A stretch of DNA of 64,000 bases from Haematobia irritans (GCF_050003625.1 NC_134397.1:96327562-96391561), one strand, 5' to 3'; shown: positions 35,548 to 49,700, counted from the first letter of the stretch. Numbers and translations: made by a program. The notes: a model not told the origin generated them from the letters alone.

Positions 35548-36046
35548 TATAACTCAAATTTCCAGCAAACGGTTGAATGTAACCATGCTGTAGTAATCTT
35601 TATAAATTAGTGTTAATATGATGATGTACGATTTATAACGTTTATGAAAAATAAAGAAATGTACCAATACAAGCGGTTTCACAGAAATTGTTCTCTTTTG
35701 ACTCTTTTGCTGTGTTATATTGATATCTTTCATCAACTCTCCCGGTTTCCATCTCTATTTCTCTCTATACTCTCTCTGTCGCTTTGAATAAAATATCACA
35801 ACATATGTATGTTTAGTTGAAATTTGTAAATTTATATATGTTTGTATTCACACATATGATTTTTATGAAACATTCATGCCCCAAACATAATATATTCTAA
35901 CATATTAACATAGATGTCCCAAACATTTAGTGTTAGTTTAGGAAAATTACATGTTCGCACTTAAATATATTGTGGTTTAAAATCGTGCCCGAAACACATT
36001 TTGTTTATATCGGAACATATGAAAAACTTATTTTTCTAACAGTGTA

Positions 36047-36399
36047 CAAATATTGATGAATGATATGACCAACACGTTCCTTTGATATCTTTAAGGCCTC
36101 TGCTATCTCGATCAACTTCATTTTACGGTCATTCAAAATCATTTTGTGGATTTTTTTGATGTTTTCGTCGGTAACCACCTCTTTCGGGCGTCCACTGTGT
36201 TCACCGTCCTCCGTGCTCATTTCACTACGCTTGAATTTTGCATACCAATCAATTATTGTTGATTTCTCTGGGGCAGAGTCCGGAAACTCATTATCAAGCC
36301 AAGGTTTTGCTTCCACCGTATTTTTCCCCTTCAGAAAACAGTATTTTATCAAAACACGAAATTCCTCTTTCCATTTTTTTCACAATAACAAAAGTTGCT
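36047..36399 (-). pseudogene. Mariner transposase, N-terminal part
   Basis: The minus strand reads IKYCFLKGKNTVEAKPWLDN, EKSTIIDWYAKFKRSEMSTE, SGRPKEVVTDENIKKIHKMI and LKISKERVGHIIHQYL. This is the paired helix-turn-helix DNA-binding domain of an irritans-type mariner, including the GRPKEV linker. The presumed start codon at 36374 is out of frame with this reading because of a small deletion. The frame runs into the inserted CAC element at 36046. Confidence 0.9.
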
Positions 36400-36756
36400 T
36401 CACAAAATACGTTCTATCTCAGAAACTAATTGACTTATAGACGTCAAATTTTGACAAGAATCATTTGAAGGTTGGTACTATATAAAAATAATATGCATTT
36501 AATACTAGCGACGCCATCTATGTTTCCGACCAGGGACTTATCAGCCAACCTTACATATTGGCTTTTATTTTTTAAGTAAATGTTCAATTATGTTGAAATT
36601 TATAGTTAATTTATAGTTAATCCATTTTATTAAGTCATTTTGAGAATAATCGTAACAAATTACTGAAAAGTATTTACTATTGTGGGATTTGATATTTAAG
36701 ATACCAATGGAAACTCTGAAAAAAAGAAGAATTCGGCTTAGAAGTTGCAAATAAAA

Positions 36757-38083
36757 AACAAGTAAGTAAAGTCTAAATTCGGGCGGGGCCGACTATATTA
36801 TACCCTTCACCCCTATGTAGGCCAAAATTTGTGTTACCATCTCAACTACTTCACATTGTAGCTGGAAGCTACACATATAATGGAGACAATTTTTTTTACT
36901 TCTACAAAATCTCTAGAATTAAAATTTAAATCGGCTAACGCTATCCAGTTAATTGGAGGAAACTTCCATTGAAAATGGGTCTAAAATGTGTAACAGTCTA
37001 CCATATTTCCCCAACTCTGGTGTACGTATATATGGGAGCTATATATAATCTGAACCGATTTTGACTAAATTTGACATGTATAGTTAGAATAATAATTCTG
37101 CTATCTATGCGAAATTTCATGTAAATGGGAGTATAACTTTGGCCCACCTGGTTATATGGAGAGCCATATCTAAATCTGAACCGATTTCAACCAAATTTGG
37201 CACAATTACCGATACTACTAAACGTACTCCTTGTGCGAAATTTGAAGCAAATCACGGCAAAACCCTGGATTTTGAGGCCATATAAGTTCAAATCGGATGA
37301 AAGATATATATGGGAGCTATATCTAAATCTGAATCGATTTTGACCATATTTGGCACATACAATAGTATCGTTAAAAGTACCGCTTGTGCAAAATTTGAAG
37401 TAAGTCAGGGCAAAACTCTGGCTTTTGAGACAATGTAAGTCCAAATCGGGCGAAAGATATATATGTGAGCTATATCTAAATCTGAACCAATTTTAACAAA
37501 ATTTGACACACTTAGCGATACTATTAAACGTACCCCTTGTGCAAAATTTGAAGCAAATCACGGCAAAACTCTGGCTTTTGTGGCCATATAACTTCAAATC
37601 GGACGAAAGATATATATGGGAGCTATATCTAAATTTGAACCGATTTCAATCAAATTTACCAAGCATTGGTAGAATGTCAATTCTACCCTCTGTGCAAAAT
37701 ATCACGAAGATCGGCAGTGAACTTTGGCCTCTGTGGTCATATGAGTCTAAATCGGACGAAAGATATATATGGGAGCTATATCTAAATTTGAACCGATTTA
37801 GCTGATACCAATAGCGATTGTCTCTGTCCCAAGAAACGGCCCTGTGCCAAATTTGAGGACGATCGGACTGAAATTGCGAGCTGTACTTTGTGCACAAAAT
37901 TACATATACAGACAGACGGACGGACGGACAGACAGACAGACGGACATCGCTAAATCGACTCAGAATTTAATTCTAAGCCGATCGGTATACTAAAAGATGG
38001 GTCTATGACCACTATTTCTTGGCGTTACATACAAATGCACAAACTTATTATACCCTGTACCACAGTAGTGGTGAAGGGTATAA
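36757..38083. repeat. Tandem-repeat element with 3' hairpin (type 2)
   Basis: Header AACAAGTAAGTAAAGTCTAA, then GGGCGGGGCCGAC and TATACCCTTCACC. Five to six units of about 150 bp follow, each with TATATATGGGAGCTATATCT and TCTGAACCGATTT (37026, 37154, 37306, 37455, 37608, 37760). A GACAGACGGACGGACGGAC tract (37910-37945) comes next, and the terminal hairpin is ATACCCTGTACCAC-AGTA-GTGGTGAAGGGTAT. No protein coding. Confidence 0.8.
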
Positions 38084-38276
38084 ACAGCAGGACTTCAGTT
38101 GAAAAGAAGACGTGTAACCGCATACGATGCGATTTTATTCGAACACATTCATTTTAGTTTTAAGTCTTAGTATTCATTTTTTATTATTAAATAAACATTT
38201 ATTCTCTGTATTGAAGTGTTGTGTTGTTGTGTTGTTACCCTTAGTCTGTACTTTTAAAATTAAAAATTCCATACTA

Positions 38277-38929
38277 CACTGAAAAAAAAAGCATGCCCGG
38301 TTCCAACGATTTTGTCTTTACTTTAAAAAATTTGGTATTGATTCCGAGCCAATGAAGCGGAGAATACAAGTAAGGATACTTTTAAGACACAATTCTCTTT
38401 TAAATTTGGGTTTTGTGTACTTGCTTCTAGGAAGCAAATTTTAATTTTTCGCTTTCTCAGGTTTTTTTCTTCATATGCTATCAAAGTCCTTTTAAAACGA
38501 GTTAACCACAACTATATTTTCCAAGTTAAGACTCGACTTCCAATAGAAATTATGCTATGTTTCAAGTAAAACGCTTCTTTAAAATAAAGTGTTGAAAAAC
38601 ACTATATCTGAATGATTTTTTGCTTCGTAGTCAAGATGTAAAAGTACAACAAATTTAAAGACAATTTCATTAAATTTAAAGAATTCTTCTGAATTATTAA
38701 AGTCAAGTTGACCGTAGCTCAAACATTTTTTCTTTCATATTATGATACCCATTTTTAAGCCAAATCACTTAATCATAAGGACAATACGACTTCATTGAAA
38801 AGTTTATCGACTTTTAGACAAGGAAAAAAACTTTATATTAGAGAAATGCGCCTTCTATGCTAAGCAAAATTTGCATTCGTATTTTAAAGACATGAAATCT
38901 TTGATCTCACGACAATATTTTTTTCAGTG
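38277..38929. mobile_element. CACTG-ended MITE, 653 bp
   Basis: The ends are TA-CACTGAAAAAAAAAGCATG and, inverted, TA-CACTGAAAAAAATATTG, with TA at 38275-38276 and 38930-38931. No open frame of note. Same terminal type as the elements at 2788 and 24079. Confidence 0.75.
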
Positions 38930-38931
38930 TA

Positions 38932-39508
38932 TTATCATTATAAGTTAATCACTATAACTCATCACAATGTAATGCAACGTGTAATGAGAGTTTTACTTCT
39001 GGTAATGCAAATTGTATTGAGTTGTGGTTACCTAGATTTTGCTGGGTATAAGCCACTTTAGTTCTTGATCGGTTTAATATAGAGCAGTCTTAAAATAATT
39101 ATGAACCGCGACATTTTCGACTCACACATGTTCACTAACCTTACTCACGCACTACAAACTTTCAAAGACACTCGTGCACACTCACAATCAGAAATGTTTT
39201 GACTCACGAAAAATCGCCCCATTAAAGAATATTGTAGTAGCTGTTCTCTTTTGAAAGGGCGTAATTGCGTATCAATTGTGTATAGTAAATATGACCATAA
39301 AAAAAACATATAAAACCTCATAAAATTTATAACATTTATAACGTTTTCAATGAAGTGTATTAAAACCATATCTGTATTCCATTTCTCAGTATACTTGTTA
39401 ATAAATGCTTCGAAACTGGAAGTAAATAAATGTATGCTTACGATAAAACATTAGATGTTTGCATAGCACAAACAATTTTTAGTTTGAACAAATTCTACAA
39501 AACATACA
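38932..39508. other. Unassigned DNA with ACTCACG fragment
   Basis: 39121-39205 carries ACTCACG/CGTGCACACTCAC motifs like the inner hAT-like element at 23806. A TTTTGCTGGGTA end motif lies near 39040. The rest is unassigned. Confidence 0.4.
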
Positions 39509-39659
39509 TAAAGGATGATAGGGTCAAAATTTGGTCAATATAAACTTGACGTATTTCTTTCAATTTTGCATTTAAAAAACCTGAACAACCCTCATTTTGA
39601 AGGTGTGTGTGTAGAATGTTGCTCCTGTTTTGATTTGAATTCACTCTTCAGTTGTCAAA

Positions 39660-40280
39660 ATGCCGTCCAAGCAAGAAGAGCAGCGTATCAAAATTTTGGT
39701 CGCGCATCGCGAAAATCCGAGCTACTCGCACGCAAAGCTGGCAAAATCGCTAAAAGTTGCCAAATCAACCGTTACAAATGTAATTAAAGAGTTTGGGGAA
39801 CGTTTGTCGACAGCCAGGAAGTCTGGATCGGGGGGAAATCGAAAACCGGAAGCCGCTGAGACGACAAAGAGAGTTGCCGGTAGTTTCAAGCGAAACCCTA
39901 ACCTCTCTCTCCGAGATGCCGCAAATAAGCTGGGTGTATCGTCTACAACCGTGCATCGAGCCAAAAAACGAGCCGGACTATCGACTTACAAGAAGGTAGT
40001 GACTCCAAATCGCGATGATAAACAAAATACGACGGCCAAAGCGCGATCCCGGACGCTGTACACGACGATGCTGACGAAGTTTGACTGCGTGGTAATGGAC
40101 GACGAAACCTACGTCAAAACCGACTACAAGCAGCTTCCGGGACAGGAGTTTTATACGGCAAAAGGAAGGGGAAAGGTAGCAGATATTTTCAAGCACATAA
40201 AACTGTCAAAGTTCGCAGAGAAATATCTGGTTTGGCAAGCCATCTGTACCTGTGGCTTGAAAAGCAGCATTTTCATAGCT
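39660..40280 (+). pseudogene. DD37E transposase, N-terminal two thirds
   Basis: The frame starts MPSKQEEQRIKILVAHRENP. It has a first helix-turn-helix (HAKLAKSLKVAKSTVTNVIK, residues about 24-43) and a second (LRDAANKLGVSSTTVHRAKK, about 85-104). The first catalytic aspartate is in DCVVMDDETYVKTDYKQLPG (about 145). The frame stops at IFIA-stop near 40280 because of a small deletion, with the rest continuing in another frame at 40273-40677. Intact members would cut and paste the element at TA. Confidence 0.85.
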
Positions 40281-40677
40281 TAGGACTGTCAACCAAGAAA
40301 TTTACGTGAAAGAGTGTTTGAATAAACGTCTGCTGCCTCTCCTGAAGAAACACGGTTGTTCCGTACTGTTTTGGCCGGATTTGGCATCTTGCCATTACGG
40401 TAAAAAGGCCATGGAGTGGTACGCCGTCAACAACGTGCAGGTGGTTCCCAAGGACAAGAACCCTCCCAACACGCCAGAGCTCCGCCCAATTGAGAAATAC
40501 TGGGCTGTTGTCAAGCGGAACCTAAAGAAGACCAAAAAAACTGCTAAGGACGAGCAGCAGTTCAAAGCAAACTGGCTTTCTGCGGCGAAGAAGGTGGACA
40601 AGGTGGCTGTACAAATTCTGATGGCAGGTGTCAAGCGTGAGGCCCGGCAATTCGGAGTTGGAAAAGCGAAAGCCTAA
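40273..40677 (+). pseudogene. DD37E transposase, C-terminal third
   Basis: It continues with VNQEIYVKECLNKRLLPLLK, then SVLFWPDLASCHYG (second catalytic D) and NPPNTPELRPIEKYWAVVKR (catalytic E). I count 37 residues between that D and the E of PIE, which defines the DD37E arrangement known from ITmD37E elements of mosquitoes. It ends GVGKAKA-stop at 40677, about 130 bp before the terminal repeat. One frameshift separates it from the N-terminal part; otherwise the gene looks complete. Confidence 0.85.
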
Positions 40678-40821
40678 CTGAATATTTTTCCTGAATTTTA
40701 TACTAATTGAACTTGAAAAAGAAATTTAATTTGATTTTTTAAATAAACGATTTCACCGATTTACACGCGTTTTCCCTTGACCAAATTTTGACCGTATCAC
40801 CCTTTAGCTTATTATAATTTA

Positions 40822-41180
40822 CAGTAATCCCTCGATTTACGCCGTCTCGGTTTACGTTGTTTCGATTTACGTCGTCAACTTTTTTGTTCCATCAAACTTC
40901 GATTTACGTCGTCGATTTTTTTTTGCTCACTTTATCAGAAACGCCTTCCATAAGTAAAATTAGTATCAACGATAATGACATCGAAACATTTTTTTTTCTG
41001 AAATTCTTACCGAAATTATTGAATTACTTTTATTTTTTGAAGTTTTTTATTGTGTACACGCACATTCATACATTAATAGACTTAGGAGTACGTATGAGCA
41101 ATTTTTAATTCGGTTTACGTCGTTTCGATTAACGTCGTCAAATTCCGGAACCAATCAGGACGTAAATCGAGGGATTACTG
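40822..41180. mobile_element. Tigger/pogo-like MITE (359 bp), IR2 left arm
   Basis: The ends are TA-CAGTAATCCCTCGATTTACG and the inverse ATCGAGGGATTACTG-TA. The subterminal region repeats TTTACGTCGT and CGATTTACGTCG. The CAGTAATCCCTCG-type terminus and TA duplication fit pogo/Tigger MITEs. No transposase. Confidence 0.8.
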
Positions 41181-41189
41181 TATTTAAAC

Positions 41190-42550
41190 AAGTAAAGAAA
41201 GTCTAAAGTCGGGCGGGGCCGACTATATTATACCCTGCACCACTTTGTAGATCCAAATTTTCGATACCATATCACATCCGTCACATGTGTTGGGTGCTAC
41301 ATATAAAGGTTTGTCCCAAATACGTACATTTAAATATCACTCGATTTGGACAGAATTTGATAGACTTTTACAAAATCTATAGACTCAAAAGTTAAGTTGG
41401 CTAATGCTCTAGGGTGGAACACAATTTTAGTAAAAAAATATGGGAAACACTTAAATCTGAAGCAATTTTAAGGAATCTTTGCAAAAGTTTATTTATGATT
41501 TATCGCTCGATATATATTTATTAGAAGTTTATGAAAATTAGAGTCATTTTTACAACTTTTCGACTAAGCAGTGGCGATTTAACAAGGAAAATGTTGTTAT
41601 TTTGACCATTTTTGTCGAAATCAGAAAAACATATATATGGAAGCTATATCTAAATCTGAACCGATGTCCACCAAATTTGGCACGCATAGCTACAATGCTA
41701 ATTCTACTCCCTGTGCAAAATTTCAACTAAATCGGAGTTAAAAATTGTCCTCTGGGGTCATATGGGTGTAAATCGGGCGAAAGCAATATATGGGAGCTAT
41801 ATCTAAATCTGAACCGATGTCAACCAAATTTGGCACGCACAGCTACAATACTAATTCTAATCCCTGTGCAAAATTTCACCTAAATCGGAGTTAAAAATTG
41901 GCCTCTGCGGTCATATGAGTGTAAATCGGGCGAAAGCTATATATGGGAGCTATATCTAAATCTGAACCGATGTCATCCAAATTTGGCACGCATAGCTACA
42001 ATGCTAATTCTAATCCCTGTGCAAAATTTCAACTAAATCGGAGCAAAAAATTGGCCTCTGTGGTCATATGAGTGTAAATCGGGCGAAAGCTATATATGGG
42101 AGCTATATCTAAATCTGAACCGATTTGGCTGATATTTTGCAAGTTTTTCGAGACTCATAAAATATTCGGATGTACGGAATTTGAGGACGATCGGTTGATA
42201 TACACGCCAATTATGGCCAGATCGGTGAAAAATATATATGGCAGCTATATCTAAATCTGAACCGATTTTTTCCAAAATCAATAAGGATCGTCTTTGAGCC
42301 GAAACAGGACCATATACCAAATTTTAGGATAATCGGGCTAAAACTGCGAGCTGTACTTTGCACACAAAAATACACCAACAGACAGACAGACGGACAGACA
42401 GACAGACGGACATCGCTAAATCGACTCAGAATTTAATTCTAAGACGATCGGTATACTAAACGATGGGTCTCAGACTTTTCCTTCTTGGCGTTACATACAA
42501 ATGCACAAACTTATTATACCCTGTACCACAGTAGTGGTGAAGGGTATAAA
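41190..42550. repeat. Tandem-repeat element with 3' hairpin (type 3), left arm
   Basis: Header AAAGTCGGGCGGGGCCGACT, then ATACCCTGCACCACT. Units of about 150 bp start near 41634, 41784, 41938 and 42090, each with TATATGGGAGCTATATCTAA and CCAAATTTGGCACGC. A GACAGACAGACGGACAGACA tract follows, then the same terminal hairpin as in the 36757 element. The hairpin abuts LINE-1 directly at 42551. Confidence 0.8.
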
Positions 42551-43958
42551 AAGTGGGGACTAAAACCAAAAATTGTGCATTGGCTATACACGGCAGTGGT
42601 TAGACCTATAATGCTATATGGTGTTGTAGTCTGGCGGTCGGCACTTCACCAGCCAACAAGTTTAGACAAAGTTCAGCGTATGGCGTGCTTGTGTATCTCA
42701 GACGCATTCAGTAAGACAGGAACAGATTCCCTTAATGTCATGCTGCATCTATTGCCTTTAGACATTTTGGCCAAACAGTCAGCTGCAACAACGGATGTGC
42801 GGTTGTGCGGCTATCGCTGTGGTCGGAAAAAAGCTACGGTCACAGTTCGGTCCTCAAAATAATGCCAAATGTGCCTAACGTAGTGGATTACACTTTGGCG
42901 AGTCCACTTTTCGACAAAAAGTTTGAGACCCTAATCCCCAACAGTGAGGCGTGGTGCACACAGACCCCGGGGAATAAAGAATATATAGATTTCTACACTG
43001 ATGGCTCCAAATTGGATGGACAATTGGGTTTCGGAGTATATTCTAATGATCTGGAACATCGAATAGCGAAAAGATTACCTAATCACTGTAGTGTTTTTCA
43101 GGCTGAAATATTAGCAATAAGAGAGGTGGCGAATTGGCTTAGAAGTAATGTTCCATTAATATATACACAGACAGTCAACCTGCAATAAAATCCTTGGACT
43201 CTGTGTTCCTCAACTCGAAAACGGCCATCAACTGCCGCAAATCTCTCAATGAGATGGCTGAGCAGTACAATATTCACCTAATATGGGTGCCTGGCCATAG
43301 GAACATACCGGGGAACTGCGAAGCGGATGAGTTGGCAAGGCTAGGGACTACCTTACATATTCCAGGGGAACTAGAATCTGTTGGTATGCCCCTGGCTACC
43401 TGCAAGCTCATGCTGCGTGAGAAGGCTGTTATGATGGCAAATGTTCGATGGGAGAATTGCAAGGGCTGTAACGACACCAAGCAAATATGGCCCCATTTAA
43501 ACTTAAACCGCACACTAGATATACTAGTGTTCTCGAGACGTCAGATATCACTCCTGATATCTGCTATAACGGGTCGCTGCCTGATAGGCGATTTTGCAAA
43601 AACTGTTGGCGGGAAGTATAATGACTATTGTATGAGCTGTCATGATGCGGAGGAAAAGGAATCAATTAAAAACCTCTTGTGTGAGTGTCCTGCATTTTGT
43701 GTAAAGCGCAAGCAACTTTTAGAAGCATATAGCTTCAGATTACTGGCGGATCTGGAAAACTTTAACTTAAGCAGTCTGCTAATGTTTTTGGAACAATCTG
43801 GTTGGTTCAACACAGAAAAATAATCAAGAAGGTTCAGCGGTTAAAACTAGAAGTGTCCATATGTGATAGGTACTTTTAGTTAATGAGGTATCACAATGGA
43901 CTGAATAGTCTAAGTGAGCCTGAATCTTAATCGGGCTGCCACTTTAACCTAACCTAAC
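42551..43958 (+). mobile_element. LINE-1 3' fragment (RT end, RNase H, tail), left arm
   Basis: 5'-truncated LINE of the I/jockey group with an RNase H domain. The frame starts KWGLKPKIVHWLYTAVVRPI (post-RT thumb region). RNase H follows: YIDFYTDGSK (D), QAEILAIREV (E), YTDSQPAIKS (D, after a frameshift) and WVPGHRNIPGNCEADELAR (H/D). A C-terminal CxxC...H...C-like cluster (CMSCHDAEEKESIKNLLCEC) lies before the stop at 43823. The 3' UTR ends TCGGGCTGCCACTTTAACCT and CCTAAC repeats. A left-arm frameshift lies near 42803 (TGCGGTTGTGCGGCTATCGC). Confidence 0.88.
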
Positions 43959-46960
<3,002 letters not shown>

Positions 46961-49700
46961 ACGTGATTTTTACTGCAGCTGATCGTTAATAAAGTTTTTG
47001 GCATAAACTTCAACATGGAATGAATAATGGTACCAGCATTGATGTTGTGCTTGAAGAGGTTCGAGGAGTCAATAAGAAGTTGAATGAATTCATTTCTGGG
47101 AACGCATTAGAAATGAACTCAATTAAAGATGCTCTCAATGAAATTAGAACGCAGATCCATTCCCTGTCAGAAATCAAGGCTGATGTCAAAAAGTGTAATG
47201 AGCGAATTGATCAAGTTGTTTCTACCACATCTATTGAAATTGCTTCTCTAAGAGCTGAAAACAACATTTTACATAAAAAGTTAAACCGTCACGATATTGT
47301 TATTAGTGGTCTGCCTGAGGGAATTGCAGACCTTAAAGCTACAGTTATTTCCATTGGTTCATTTTATTGTGTATCTTTAAGTAACACTGATATAAGTGAG
47401 GTATTCTACATAAACAGTCGCAAACGGATCCTGGCGAAATTTCATAACGTAAAAATGAGAGATGCCATCATGCGCCACTATTTTAAGACCCGATCCCTTA
47501 AGGTGTCCGATGTATTAAAAGGGGATGGTGAAGATTTGGTAAATCGCATTTTTCTGAATGATCACTACTCTCCTGCAGCTTCTGCTCTAAATGTGGTCTG
47601 TATGAAGCTCCGACGTTTGCACATTGTGACGCGATACAAAATCTTAAATTGTGATAAACTGAGAGCGAAACTTGTATTCCCTGATGGGAAGGAAGTAGTT
47701 CGGAATCCTAATGAGTGCACTGCCCTCCTCCAGGTGACCAGCGAAGTATAGGAACTCATTTTGATGTTTGATTTTGAATGTATACCATTACTTAAGCAAA
47801 AAAGTTAGATACATATACTGCTGCATTGATTCGAATTGAGTTGTTTATTATAAATTTTGTATTTAAATTGAATATCTAATTGAAGTTTTTGAATTTAAAT
47901 TTAAACCTTTGTAATGATAAGTTTAATTTAAATTCCTTGATGAAATTAAATTTTGGAATTATATATCGAAAGTGTCGCGAAATTGAAAAAAAAATCTAAC
48001 TATTTTATTCTAATTTAGTTTTCTCACAATAGTTTTCTTACTTAAACAAAGTTTAACTTTCTTGTCCTTCTTGATCTCACTATTTAACGATCAGTAGCTA
48101 TTTATTGAATTGATTATATGAAATTTGAACTATTTTTGCTAGAATTGCTGAAGGTTTTTGACTATGCTTGGATCCCCCCACAATTACAATTTTGATTTTT
48201 GATGTCTTCTGAATTGAATATGGGCCCTTTGATCGGCAACAATGCATATTTGAAATCTTAATTTCGTAGATGTGGCTTGGGAAAGTTTAACGTTGGCCAT
48301 TGGAATTGTCGCAATATAAGACCATCGTCACAGTCCACCAAATTTGATGAACTTAGGAACATATTAGGTGGTTCTTACCTGCATGCTATTGCAATAACGG
48401 AGACTTGGCTGAAATCTAATGTTTCCAACAGGGCAGTTCACATTCCTGGTTACGAAATTATCAGGAACGACAGACAAAACTGTAGAGGAGGTGGTGTTTG
48501 TATATACGTCTCCACTGGTCTTGAATATAAAGTGGTGTTTAAATCCTCTCTTCTGGGGAAGTGTGAGTCTTCGTCGAGCTCTATTCTGGTGGTGAACGGT
48601 TTCTTTTTGGAGTAGTTTACCTGCCTCCGCCGTGTGATTTGGAGAAATTTGAGGAAACTCACAGTGACCTTCTGTTGAACTACACGAGTATAATTCTGGT
48701 GGGTGATCTAAACTGTAACTTGTTTGACATGTCTCGGGCAAGTTTATTTCGTTCACTATGTCTCCATTTAGATTCATCTATCTTACACAATTCTAAACCT
48801 ACACACTATGATCTAGCTCATGGTACATCCTCATTACTGGACGTTATGTTGATTTCGAATTGTTCTACCTACTTCTCTGGACAAGTGCAGTGTCCGTCTA
48901 TATCAGATCATGCTCTTATCTTCGCTTCATTTGATATTGATATGAGGAATACTGAGAAGATGATTGAATTAAGTCAAACAATGTTTTACTGGCTCGTTCT
49001 CTTCGTGACTTGGCATTCAGGACCTATAGAAGTGATGCCACCCCAGAGAATTGGAGGACTTATTGCAGGTGCCGAAATAGGGCCAAAATGGTAATGCGTA
49101 GAGAGAAGAGGCGGTTTAATTTTAGGTATTTCAATCGGCTGAATTCTAATGGTCTATGGCGGGTTCTAAAGGGTGGTGGGTGCTTAGGAAACGATAAGAT
49201 GCGGATTGATCAGGATGTTGATGAAATTAACGACTTTTTCGTGGGAGGGTCTTCAATAAGGGATGAAGGAGACGTTTTTGGCTCGTTCATTTTTCCTGAG
49301 ACAGAAGGTGTCTTTTCGTTTCATTGCGTTGATGTTGATGATGTTGTTTTGGCTTTGAACAAGGTTAGATCGAGGGCTATTGGAGTAGATGGCATAACCT
49401 TGGAATTCCTAAGACTTATTTTCCCCATATATCTGATTTGATTTTACATTTGATTAATAACATTCTGATGTCCTCACGATTTCCTGCACCCTGGAAAATT
49501 GCTCGCGTTGTCCCTATACTGAAATGTAAGGTGGTGAGTAGTCCGGACGATCTCAGGCCGATCTCCATATTACCGGTTTTGTCGAAATTGTGCGAGCATA
49601 TTATGAAAGACCAAATATTAATTCAGACACGACCCAATATTTTTGATGGACAATTTGCTTTTAGGAAAGGTTATGGCACTACGGGACTTTTGCTCGATGT
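46961..49700 (+). mobile_element. LINE-2, right arm
   Basis: Plus-strand mirror of 43959-46691: intact ORF1 (47020-47751), endonuclease frame from 48277 (MGKFNVGHWNCRNIRPSSQS), the shared frameshift near 48605, a private 5-bp insertion near 49037 and a private single-T loss near 49420. It ends at 49700 against the LINE-1 tail. Confidence 0.88.
47020..47751 (+). CDS. LINE-2 ORF1 protein (243 aa), intact in right arm
   Basis: Starts [20 protein letters not shown] at 47020. Residues 1-90 are rich in heptad-like hydrophobics and charged residues ([20 protein letters not shown]), predicting a coiled coil. Residues about 95-165 ([20 protein letters not shown], then [20 protein letters not shown]) look like the RRM-type RNA-binding fold of LINE ORF1 proteins. 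A basic C-terminal segment follows. Such proteins coat LINE RNA and act as chaperones. The left-arm copy (46632-46090) is frameshifted and has KR/DG substitutions, so only this copy is open. Confidence 0.8.
   Translation: MNNGTSIDVVLEEVRGVNKKLNEFISGNALEMNSIKDALNEIRTQIHSLSEIKADVKKCNERIDQVVSTTSIEIASLRAENNILHKKLNRHDIVISGLPEGIADLKATVISIGSFYCVSLSNTDISEVFYINSRKRILAKFHNVKMRDAIMRHYFKTRSLKVSDVLKGDGEDLVNRIFLNDHYSPAASALNVVCMKLRRLHIVTRYKILNCDKLRAKLVFPDGKEVVRNPNECTALLQVTSEV

Larger units (their letters stand above)
32196..35671 (+). mobile_element. Jockey-like LINE (LINE-3), nearly full ORF2
   Basis: The endonuclease begins near 32510 (VAYNVNGLGGKYLHHDFF, then FDIFIILETHVEEG) and is broken by frameshifts around 32780. 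The main frame at 32850-34949 gives the rest of the endonuclease and the reverse transcriptase, and 34940-35547 gives the C-terminal domain. The CAC element sequence resumes at about 35672 (GCGGTTTCACAGAAATTG). No ORF1 was recognised; 32210-32428 may be a remnant of it. Confidence 0.85.
30799..36044 (-). mobile_element. CAC-ended TA-flanked element, copy 3 (5.2 kb with LINE)
   Basis: Same termini as 7883-11492 in reverse orientation (CACCCTCAAAAAAATCGCTT at 30799, inverse CACTGTTAGAAAAATAAG at 36044). TA is duplicated at 30797-30798 and 36045-36046 within the mariner transposase gene. It contains the divergent tRNA-like pair (31103-31177 minus, 31290-31362 plus). A jockey-like LINE (about 32196-35671) is inserted at a site that is intact in copy 1 (near 8170). 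Confidence 0.85.
30207..36551 (-). mobile_element. Himar1-like mariner, split by a 5.2-kb element
   Basis: The left terminal repeat is ACAGGTTGGCTGATAAGTC (30207) and the right terminal repeat, inverted, is AGGTTGGCTGATAAGTCCCT (36551), flanked by TA. These match the terminal repeats of irritans-subfamily mariners such as Himar1 of the horn fly. The transposase is on the minus strand, N-terminal part at 36047-36399 and the middle part at about 30240-30796. Without the inserted CAC element (30799-36044) the mariner is about 1.1 kb. The known family length is close to 1.3 kb, so about 0.2 kb of the 3' half is deleted. Confidence 0.9.
39511..40804 (+). mobile_element. DD37E Tc1/mariner-type transposon (1294 bp)
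   Basis: The terminal inverted repeats are AAGGATGATAGGGTCAAAAT (left) and AAGGGTGATACGGTCAAAAT (right, inverted), about 28 bp with few mismatches. TA lies at 39509-39510 and 40805-40806. The element contains a single transposase gene broken once. The right-hand TA is also the outer border of the large inverted repeat IR2. Confidence 0.88.

Noticed and set aside
31179..35672. LTR retrotransposon
   Set aside because: No long direct terminal repeats, no protease, integrase or gag motifs; the reverse transcriptase is of non-LTR type with an APE-like endonuclease.
42485..42550. MALHTNAQTYYTLYHSSGEGY as the N-terminus of a LINE protein
   Set aside because: This part is the hairpin end of the tandem-repeat element read through into LINE-1; the LINE homology starts at about 42551.
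43274..43513. Antisense frames inside LINE-1 and LINE-2 (also 44089-44337, 44876-45289, 48364-48777)
   Set aside because: They are shadows of the clearly recognisable sense-strand endonuclease and RNase H frames.
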